This document shows, piece after piece, positions 56,241 to 64,000 of a stretch of DNA of 64,000 nt. The notes under the pieces are model-generated. The model made no database searches, was not told where the DNA came from, and worked only from the letters and a program-made list of their open reading frames with translations. The position numbers and the translations under genes are program-made. How positions within the stretch are numbered: the first letter of the stretch is position 1; every line of letters begins with the position of its first letter. The DNA is from Amorphophallus konjac (taxonomy: Eukaryota; Streptophyta; Magnoliopsida; Alismatales; Araceae). The DNA lies in contig CM040121.1 of assembly GCA_022559845.1 (NCBI GenBank), positions 511,976,566 through 512,040,565 of the forward strand. Direction: 5' to 3'.

Positions 56241-57194
56241 TCACACATGTGTATGTGCATATCCTACAAATATGCACTTCTTTGCCCTTGGCTCCAATCT
56301 GTCACTTGTGACATAAGCATATGCAAGACAACCGAAAATTCTAAGGTGAGAATAATTGGAAGGAGAACCAGACCATACCTCCTCAGGAGTTTTCAACTCT
56401 ATGGCTGTGGACGGAGATCTATTCACCAGGTAGCAAGCCGTATTGACAGCTTCGGCCCAGAATGCCTTTGAAAGACCTGCCTGAGATAACATACTTCTCG
56501 CTCTCTCTAAGAGTGTCTTGTTCATCCGTTCTGCAATACCGTTCTGTTGTGGTGTTCCTGCTACAGTGCGATGTCGAACGATACCTTCGTTCTTACAGAA
56601 ATCATCAAATTCTTTCGAGCAGAATTCCATACCGTTATCAGTACGGAGGCGCTTGATCTTCTTACCAGTCTGCCTTTCAATCAACGCCTTCCACTGCTTG
56701 AAAGTGATGAACACCTCACTCTTTTTCTTCAGAAAATATACCCAAACCTTTCTTGAGAAATCATCAATAAAGGTCAGCAAATAACTTGCACCACCCTTCG
56801 AGACAACTGGAGCAGGACCCCAAAGATCAGAGTGGATATAATCCACAGTACCTTTAGTCATATGGACTGTTGTACTGAATTTCACCCTGCACTATTTGCC
56901 ATACACACAATGCTCACATAAATCCAGTTTCCCAGTCTTCTGACCATCAAGCAAACCTCGTTTGCTCAACTCCACCATGCCTCTTTCTCCCATATGGCCT
57001 AGTCACATGTGCCATAGTTGGGTAGGATCATCTAAACTTCGTGCCAGATTGGCACTGCCCATCACAGTGTTGCCTTGTAGATGATAAAGGCCACCAACCA
57101 GCTTCCCTTTCATCACAACCAATGCACCTCTAGAAACTTTCAGAATTCTATTCTCTGCTGAGAATCGGTATCCATGCACGTCCAAAATACTCAA
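56241..57194 (-). pseudogene. Copia-1 integrase
   Basis: GAG-pre-integrase region (GGLYHLQGNTV ... LWHM / LGHMGERGM). The zinc motif H..H..C..C is in LGHM and CEHCVYGK. The DDE core is HSDLWGP, RTDNGMEF and TPQQNGIAERMNKTLLE, followed by LVNRSPSTAI and FGCLAYAYV. Stops at 57003-57005 (an Arg position) and 56892-56894 (a Gln position) interrupt the zinc region. The catalytic core (56885-56241) is open. Confidence 0.93.
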
Positions 57195-57227
57195 GGAGAT
57201 CAGACTTTTCTTCAGTTCTGGAATATG

Positions 57228-58277
57228 TCACACTTCTAGAGTTCTGATGGCATTATCAAACATCTTGATTCTAATTGTACCGACTCCTACAACTGCAAGA
57301 GTTCTATTGTCTCCCAAGGTTACGGTACCACTACTTAATGTTGTGTAAGTAGAAAACCATTCCCTGTGAGGACACATGTGAAAGGTACAACCAGAATCAA
57401 GAATCCAGTCATCCTCAGAAGTGCTAGTAGAGACCGACAGAATAGTCTCGTCTTCTACAGTCTCCTCTTGAACAACGTTCGCTGTATCAGAAGAAGACTC
57501 CTCCTGAACTTTGCCTTTCCCCTTTAATTTTGGACAATCTTTCTTGATATGCCCTCTTTGGTTGCATTCATAACATTTTACCTTCTTTACTGACTTGGAT
57601 TTTGATCTAGCCTTGCCCTTTTTACCAAACTTCTTTTTCTCAGCTCTCCCTCTCACCATCAGGCCATCTGCCCGATCTTCGCCATGAGTTTCTAGTACTC
57701 GTTGTTTCAACTCCTTAGAGTTCAGGGAAGCCTTGACATCTTCTACAGAGATATCATCTCTCCCATATAGCAGAGCATCAACAAAATGCTCATATGAAGG
57801 AGGTAATGAGCATAGGAGTATGAGGGCTTGATCCTCATCATCTACCTTAACACCAATATTTTTAAGATCTATAACGATCTTATTAAACTCATTCAGATTA
57901 TCAGAAATGGGCATACCTTCTTTCATGTGAAAAGTAAACGACCGCTGCTTCAAGTACAGGCGGTTTGTGAGAGACTTCGTCATGTACCTTGACTCGAGCT
58001 TGAGCCAGAGTTTCGCTGGGGTGTCTTCGTCAGCAACTTCTCTCAACACATCATCTGCCAAGCATAGACGAATCGCTGCAAGAGCACGCTCCATGTACTC
58101 TTCTTTCTCTTCGTCTTTCCACTCGGCCGGCAGAGCCACGTTGCCTTTAATTGCCTTGCTCGGTCCCTGTTGTACCAACAAGGACTGCATCTTCAGTCGT
58201 CAGATGTTGAAATCCTTTGTCTTTCCATCGAACACTTCAACGTCGAACTTCATTGCTGATGTTGACTTTGTAGCCAT
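57228..58277 (-). pseudogene. Copia-1 Gag and protease start
   Basis: The likely start is the ATG at 58277-58275 (MATKSTSAMKFDVEVFDG). A stop at 58200-58202 lies at the Trp of the NIWRLKM motif. From 58190 the frame is open for 320 residues: UBN2-type gag (LWLKLESRYMTKSLTNRLYLK, LLCSLPPSYEHF), a Lys-rich stretch and a CCHC knuckle (CYECNQRGHIKKDC). The protease motif is WILDSGCTFHMCP (DSG, about 57400). Confidence 0.93.
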
Positions 58278-58311
58278 CAACAAGGAATACGGATCGAATC
58301 CCGACTGGGCA

Positions 58312-58320
58312 CTGATACCA
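58312..58320 (-). other. Copia-1 primer-binding site (tRNA-iMet)
   Basis: The minus strand reads TGGTATCAG followed by TGCCCAG, three bases inside the 5' LTR. It is a partial match to initiator tRNA-Met, usual for Tork elements. Confidence 0.85.
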
Positions 58321-58323
58321 GTT

Positions 58324-58897
58324 TGTTATGACACGATCACTCCGATGGACAGTGACGCCCCAAGATCTCGATCCGCACAACAAGAAGAAGGGAGGAAGAC
58401 GAAGGTATAATCACACAAGGTAGGAACACAAGGATTTACGTGGTTCAGATGTTACCCCCCTACGTCTACGGGCGACGGCGACAGCGGAACTTCACTACAT
58501 GTGGAGAAATATACACGAAGAGCACACCCCAAACCGGAGGAACAAATCCTCACACAAGAACTCTCTTAAGCTCTTTCACCCCCCCTAAGCCCTCTCAAGG
58601 ACTTCTCTCTACAATAGGCACCTGGGCTCTCACCATGGGATGCTAAACAAGGAGGAGAGTGCCTCCTTTTATAGTGGTTGGAGTTCCCTTGAAGCTTATG
58701 CCTTGGAGAGAAAACATTCACGTAGAAAAAACTATGGCCATCAATGCATGCGTTGACAGCCTTCAAAACTATGCAAAACCTCCACATTTAGTGGATCTCC
58801 CATTGACTAGCTCCATCGGGTGCCCAGCTACCCATGTAACCGCATGCCAGCGGTTTCCATACAGGGGGCTTGAGGAAGGGTGGGCCATCTTGTAACA
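58324..58897 (-). repeat. Copia-1 5' LTR, 574 bp
   Basis: Direct repeat of 52204-52775. On the minus strand a TATA-like TATAAAAGG lies near 58667-58675. Confidence 0.95.
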
Positions 58898-59398
58898 TGA
58901 ACCATGACCATAAAATTAAGCAAACGGATACAAAATACAGCCATTGACATCTCTAATGCAGCCTCCTCCAACTGACAGCCCCGGGTTCCCCTTAGATGCC
59001 CCATCCACATTCAGAGTAAAACCAACAGGCGCTAGAGACCATCTAACGATCTTGGGGACCTTGTATTTGACTGTGTACTGCAGATTGAAAAAATGTAAAG
59101 CATCTTGCTGACTGTGCATTGGAGGATTTTTTAAAGTTTGATATTGTAAGGAGAATAACACCTGCTCAATGATCAAGTTCTTTATTCTGGCTAAGCTCAT
59201 CCTTTTGCCATCGTACCTCATCGCACATCTCGCCTTCCACACTTCCCAAATGATGAGAAGCATAACATGAACAACAACAAAGCCAAAGGGGCTACTCATG
59301 TCTACAAACTTTACCCTAGCAAAGAATGGAATAGTGCTATGAAACCTGCATCTGGGGTCCACAAGAGGCAGGAAAAATGCCACAGTGGAGCAGGAAAC
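58898..59398 (-). pseudogene. LINE ORF2 C-terminal region, first half of RNase H-like domain
   Basis: Reads SPFGFVVVHVMLLIIWEVWKARCAMRYDGKRMSLARI (about 59290-59180), a pattern common after the RT of plant L1 ORF2. VRWSLAPVGFTLNVDGASKGNPG ... GGGCIRDVNG follows, the start of the RNase H-like domain with its catalytic Asp. It is continuous with 51612-52203 once Copia-1 is removed. It is cut on its 5' side by the GagX-2 border at 59399, so the RT domain lies beyond the window. Confidence 0.85.
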
Positions 59399-61236
59399 TG
59401 ATGTGAGACCACCTATGGACCTATATTGCAAGCAATCAAATTAAGCAGCAGACTCACATTAGTGAACACGATCGTGAAGCACACACTAGTGCCCGTAGGC
59501 GACTTAGCGATGACGGAGAGGGTCCGAGTCGGGACCTTGATACTCCAATGGTTGGCTAGCTTATGGAGGACCCCAAATGGGCCAGGGATGCTCAATTCAC
59601 GGGCGGCTGGTACGCCAAGGGCGTGGGTTAAGTGGTCGCTCTCACAACTCGCCCCGCGGTGGTCACTCAATTTGATGGCAATTTGAGACCGGACACTCTC
59701 TCACCGCCGACGGAGCAACTAAACGCAATACTAAACTAAGCAATTAAATATCAGCAATGAAAGGTGTTCAGGAGCTCACCTGATCAGCGTGAATACGCCG
59801 ATCCCGGCCGGAGACGATGTCGAGCGGGGAGGCGTGGACACGCACCCGCACGCCGCGTCGATGATGCTTCAAACCTGCGACTTAATAATTACATGAACTA
59901 CACCCCACGCAAGGGGGGGATCTCGGGGTGGGGATTATGAGATTACAACCAATACTACCTCCACACAGGGAGGGGCCTTCAGCCGGCCAAGCGGGGTGGG
60001 GAAAAACCAAGCTAAACGCAAAGAACGGAAGTCGGTGCCGAATCTGCCACCCTCTGCGCTTCTGGACAGACACTTGCTTATCTGGACGCTGTGATCACTC
60101 CGGATTTTTGTTGAGGATGAAACCAGTGAGAAATTCTTCGTGATTTGATCAGGATGAAGCCAAAATTTTACTGATTTCCCTGATCGCCGGTGCTGGCCGT
60201 GACAGAAGCTCGAACAGGGAGGCAGGTCTTCTGCTTCTGACTGTGCAGAACCTCAGCAGCTGAAAGATAAGGGTACCATGGGCGCTTCAGAACTCCAATT
60301 TGAGCATGGCTGGTACCGATGGATTCATTGTCGAGTCCTCTTCGAAACGCAAGCAACAGGGGTGCCAGATGATGTCGGAGTGGACCGGTAGAACTCGAAC
60401 AAGGAGGGAAGGTTGGAGAAGACTGACAATAAACAGAACCAAGCACCTGGAGGAAGAAATTGATAACTCTTGATTCCGGGCGCCAATCGGAGTTCCGCTT
60501 CTTGATCCTTGAAGTCGACAGGTCAATGAAGTAGTTGGTAGAAGAACTCTTGCCCAGATTCACGCTAGAATTACCGTGGAAGAGCTTCCACTCAGGTTCT
60601 GGTCCTCTGCCTGAGAAGTCTTGCGCAGTCGTAGTAGATCGCCTCCTCCGAGCAGCTCCAATCTTGGAAGTCAGCGGGACCACCACCGTTGGAAAGCTGA
60701 CTGGGAGACGCTTCCAACGATATATGGTATGCCCTCTGAAGCTTCTAGGTGAAGACGTGGCAGCCTCTGCAACTGGGCACTCCTCTGCTGCCTGCGAACT
60801 GAAAACTGTAGGTTGAAGATGATGGGGGGAAATGGGGTATATGGGAGGGGAAGTGGGGGTGGATGAGTGTGGGGAGAGCCCTGGCTGTGAGGGGGTCTAG
60901 GAGGGGGTGTTCCAAGGTGTGGATGGGGGAGAATGGGGTCTGGAAGGTGGTGTTTGCAGTGGGTGAGAGAGGAGCTGCGAATTTGGGGCTTGGAGGGAGA
61001 GGGGGAAGGTGAGGGGGGCACAAGTGGGTGGAGGGAATGTGAGTTTGTATTTTCCTTAATGGAGGGTGATCAATGGTGGTTTTTGGGATGGGAAGAGGTG
61101 CCTTGGGAAGGTGGGGAGATGCTTGGGGAAGGGTAGTGGGTAGTTGGGGGTTGGAGGGTGGGGTGTGGATTGGGTGGAGTTGTCTTGGAACTAGGGGGTA
61201 GTAATGAGGGGTTATGGGAAGTTGTGAGGATGAGTA

Positions 61237-61400
61237 ATGAGGGGGAGAGAGAGAGTTGATGATGTGGAGGAGAGAGAGGGAGGGGAGGAGAGAGAGAGGG
61301 GGGCGCCCTCCTCCTTGAAGAGAGAGAGAAGAGAGAGAAATGAGATAGAGAGAGAAGGGGAATCCACCCCAATAGAGAGAGAGAGAAGTGGAGAATCCTC
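61237..61400. repeat. GA-rich low-complexity tract
   Basis: Impure GAGAGA runs within the GagX-2 LTR, just downstream of its TATA box in element sense, where they would be read as CT-rich leader. Open frames of Ser/Leu/Pro composition here are a result of this. Confidence 0.85.
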
Positions 61401-61471
61401 TCCAATGACACTAAACACACTTGATTTTGGATTGATCATAAAAGTTGTTACATGTGAGAGGAGTGGGGGCC

Positions 61472-61479
61472 TATTTATA
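61472..61479 (-). promoter_or_regulatory. GagX-2 LTR TATA box
   Basis: CCTATAAATAGG on the minus strand, about 290 nt into the LTR. Confidence 0.65.
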
Positions 61480-61788
61480 GGCTTACATAATTCCTAAGAC
61501 CAAAATGACCTTGAAAAATAAGTAAATGACCAATAACTCCAAGGGAGGGGCGCCCTTGGGCCTAGGCCACTAGTTGGGCCCAATTGACTAACAAACTGAC
61601 CCATTAACCTATTAACTGACTCAAATAAAGAAAGATTACACATACATGACTCAAATGAAATAAAAATTACATGCTATGACTCAAGATTAACGGCCACAAA
61701 TGATGATGTGCTGATGGCGAGCAACAAGAGTATCCCAAAAAGTGAAGTGGCTGGGGATGTCCCCATCATACCCCCGGGGTGGGGAAAA

Positions 61789-61803
61789 CTCGACCCCGTC
61801 GAG
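61789..61803. other. GagX-2 hairpin next to the PPT
   Basis: CTCGAC-CCC-GTCGAG, identical to 42596-42610, about 20 bp inside the LTR border. Confidence 0.7.
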
Positions 61804-62261
61804 TATGGGTCCACCGGGGAAGTAGTGTACCAAATACAGCTCCAAGCGTGCCACAATCTCCGAACTCAACCCGCGTCCGTAGCCGAGGAATGGCGCTTCA
61901 TCTTTTTAAAGTGGCTCGGACACGCTCTCATGCTGACGATGAGATCTTGCTTGCCTAGTATTGCCGCCGTGTGCTCACGTCAGACTCTCAGGATAATTTG
62001 GGGTGGCACTCCGATGGTGTCTCTCACAAGGATAAGTGTAAGCTCAAGGCACTCACTAGGATCCACCGTGGTGTCCTTAGAGGGTGCCGGATCCGTCACG
62101 TGGGAAGTGGGGTGAATACCAAAACCCATTCGAAAGTCCAACCCATAAGCCGGGTTACCAAAGCCACTCGGAACTTGGCAAGGTCCAAGTCCTCGTGCCC
62201 TCAATTTGGAGGTGACCCTAAGGTAGAGCCATCCCAAAGCCATCATCGCCAAGTTGCCAAC
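61804..62261 (-). other. GagX-2 3' untranslated internal region
   Basis: No convincing coding sequence. It resembles the matching region of GagX-1 in short blocks, for example GGGGTGGCACTCCGATGGTGTC and AAGGCACTCACTAGGA. Confidence 0.5.
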
Positions 62262-63947
62262 TTAGAATTCCAAGTGGCGCTTATGAGTTTGTGCTCGCTT
62301 CTTGTGAATCTCACTGCTTGTTGCTTGATACTTGCTTATATGCCATGCACAATGACGCAGTGTGAGTGGGCAATGCGTGGTGTGTAAAGGTGGTCCAGGG
62401 CAACCACATATAGACCTATCGTGCATTGATGTTATGAGAACATTGAATGATTTGGGAGGACCGGGGCATCCATAGGTGTTTCGGTCATGCATGGGGGTGA
62501 CAAATGTCGGGGGACCCGGACATCTAAGAATGCACCCATCATGCTTAAGACTCATGATGAATGAAGGAGGGCCATTACATCCAAATATAGACCATTCATG
62601 CTTCCTACTTGACATGTGGGTGATATGAATAAATGGACCCGACTTTCTATTCATGCCAAGTGGTGGGTTGTGCCAAGACTTATGCACTCCTATCCTAGAG
62701 ATGACTTCCATGTGCATGGATGTAGGGTGGCCCTTGAGCTTCCACTCGTATGGATCAAAGTGATCTAAGAAGGGGGACATCATGGAGTGAGGCAATTCAT
62801 CAATCCCAAGGTGTATGTTGCCTATGGTCAAGGCTCCCTTGGTGTAACCCGATTCTAGGAAGGGAGGGGTTTGGGTTAACATGGGTGGTAAGGGTAGGGT
62901 AAGGTGGGTGGTGAATAAGGTGAGTGGGTTACATGGAGATCTAGGTTCCCATAGGAAAGGGTCGAAGGGATCATGGTAAGGGTCACCTAGATAGGGGTAC
63001 TCCATGTCCTCAAGATCCTCATATGGTGGTGAGTCGCCCTCTTCTAGTGAAATGGTTGGGCCGGTGTATGGGGTGGGTTGGTTGGTCAAGGTTTTAGGAA
63101 TCACAATGGTAGGGGAGTGGACCGGGATGGGCTCTTCCACTATGGGGAGAAGGAAAAGGAGGTCACTAGTGTAGCAACCAATAGTGCAAACCGAGGTGAT
63201 AGACCCAATGCATGGATGGATGAGGTCAAGGCTCTTGGGTCGGTCCGCCCCTAGGGTCAACAAAGAAGTCAAGTCAAATTACCACTCTAGACCTTTGAGG
63301 AGATCATCCCAACCTTCTACCTCATAGTAGGATTGGATTGTGGTGTGATAGGAGTGGAGGGGGATAATTTGGGATGGATATCCCAAAGGTGAGAGAGGTG
63401 GGGGTGAGCTAGGAAGGGTGGGTCCTCGTTTGAGCCATTGGAGTATGGCCTCATTCACGGTGGGGGTGCCAAGTGTGTGGATGTGTGGCTCTTGAGGAGT
63501 CGGACTAGGGAAGAATGGTGGGATTGGGGGCTCTTGAATTTCCATAATGGTGGGAGGTGGATCCGGATTGACATCCTTCTCTACTTGAGTGTGTGTGTGG
63601 GCCACAACTTCTAATGCTAATGGGGTATGAGGATCTATGGTGGGTGATTTTGTGAAAGCCAGCGCATGACGCACTCGGGGTGGTGGGCAAGGGTGGACTT
63701 GGGTTGGGATAGGAAGGGGAAGTAGTGGAGGCCTAGGTTGGGGAAAGATTAGTGTAGGAAGCGGGAGGTGGGTTGGGTGAGGGGGTTTAGGTTGGTTGGC
63801 CTTGGGAGGTGCATCTTTCTTTGGGGGTGATGGAGGGATAGTGGTGGGGTTCAAGGGGGCTTGTGGGATATGGGTTTGGTGAGGGAATTTGGGTTGGGGG
63901 GTGGTGGTCGTCATGGGCCTAGGTGGAGGGGTGGTCATGGGGCCCAA
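62262..63947 (-). pseudogene. GagX-2 Gag extension with unknown domain and GCPGPP repeats
   Basis: One frame of about 560 codons with a single stop (63279-63281, TAA after GLEW, probably from Gln). The first 170 residues are very Pro/Thr/His-rich (TTPPPRPMTTTTPQPKFPHQ), a linker. Then comes the domain shared with GagX-1 (about 63380-63120), an acidic Pro/Tyr/Asp-rich part (EDLEDMEYPYLGDPYHDPFD), and four copies of a His-Asp/Glu-x4-Gly/Arg-Cys-x-Gly-Pro-Pro unit (about 62605-62390). The C-terminus is basic (IHKKRAQTHKRHLEF). Function unknown. Upstream Gag is outside the window. Confidence 0.72.
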
Positions 63948-64000
63948 TTGGATTTGTGGAGCTATGGTTGTAGTGAGGACTTGTAGGTAGGGTGTAGATG

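Larger units (their letters stand above)
52204..58897 (-). mobile_element. Copia-1: Ty1/copia retrotransposon (Tork/Tnt1-like)
   Basis: LTRs 52204-52775 and 58324-58897, exact TSD TGAAC (52199-52203, 58898-58902), PBS for tRNA-iMet at 58312-58320, PPT at 52776-52790. The order gag, integrase, RT, RNase H is copia type. The RT is split by S1. Gag and integrase motifs are closest to the Tnt1/Tork group. Confidence 0.95.
59399..61768 (-). repeat. GagX-2 3' LTR, about 2370 bp
   Basis: It shares with GagX-1 the motif CGATCCCGGCCG (about 59799-59810 against 40791-40802) and two GGGGCGCC palindromes (about 61302 and 61548) around the TATA box at 61472-61479. A strong donor-like CTGATCAG|GTGAGC lies on the minus strand near 59780. 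The left border is inferred from similarity, as the second LTR is not in view. Confidence 0.75.
59399..64000 (-). mobile_element. GagX-2: gag-only LTR element, right part outside window
   Basis: The left border TGATGTGAGACC is similar to the GagX-1 border TGATGCGGGACG. The 3' LTR ends CCCCATCA at 61768. The 3' LTR, hairpin, untranslated region and most of the Gag extension are visible; gag core, PBS and 5' LTR lie beyond 64000. It is inserted in the LINE; the expected TSD is GAAAC (59394-59398). It is strongly diverged from GagX-1 in LTR sequence but collinear. Confidence 0.8.

Noticed and set aside
60168..61439. Several Ser/Leu/Pro-rich open frames in the GagX-2 LTR
   Set aside because: Low-complexity GA tracts and LTR sequence; no motif, and frames overlap on both strands.

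Overview
The window is plant nuclear DNA from a large, repeat-rich angiosperm genome and looks like pericentromeric or other heterochromatin. I found no single-copy host gene, no rRNA or tRNA gene and no CRISPR array. Nearly every base belongs to a stack of nested retrotransposons. Their ends, target-site duplications (TSDs), primer-binding sites (PBS) complementary to initiator tRNA-Met, and polypurine tracts (PPT) can be read directly. Element names below are mine.

Layout, left to right. Tekay-A (1-10794, minus) is a Ty3/gypsy chromovirus whose 3' LTR is cut by the window start. It sits in the 3' LTR of Tekay-C, whose visible parts run from 10795 to 47454 (minus). Tekay-B (11891-23188, plus) sits in the same 3' LTR (TSD TCATG/TCATA). 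The Tekay-C internal region is 23855-28753. Its 5' LTR (28754-47454) is split by Tekay-D (30424-40029, minus, TSD TATGA) and by GagX-1 (40465-47172, minus, TSD GGGAG). With the insertions removed, the two Tekay-C LTRs measure about 2.37 kb each, which confirms the reconstruction. Tekay-C abuts an older LTR, Tekay-E (47455-50176, minus). Next come a Mutator-like transposase fragment (50414-51581, plus) and a 5'-truncated LINE (51612-59398, minus). The LINE is split by Copia-1 (52204-58897, minus, TSD TGAAC), which itself carries a 1452-bp solo-LTR-like insertion, S1 (53863-55314, TSD CACAC). From 59399 to the window end is GagX-2 (minus), a divergent relative of GagX-1.

The coding parts are decayed. 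The Tekay elements carry gag with CCHC knuckles, protease, reverse transcriptase (RT), RNase H, integrase and a C-terminal chromodomain. Almost all in-frame stops lie where an intact relative has Gln, Arg or Trp, as expected from deamination of methylated cytosine. GagX-1 and GagX-2 show no pol in view. They encode a Ty3-type Gag and/or a long extension with a conserved domain I do not recognise.

The most interesting signals are inside the long LTRs. (1) A block of about 110 nt is shared by otherwise diverged Tekay LTR families and contains a hairpin with compensatory changes. (2) Arrays of short inverted-repeat units built on CGGTC/GACCG recur in every long Tekay-type LTR here. (3) A strong splice donor just after the TATA box and a strong acceptor near the LTR 3' end predict a 2.2-2.4 kb intron that contains both. 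(4) GagX-1 and GagX-2 share the unknown domain, Gly-Cys-Pro-Gly-Pro-Pro repeats, a hairpin next to the PPT and paired GC palindromes around the TATA box.
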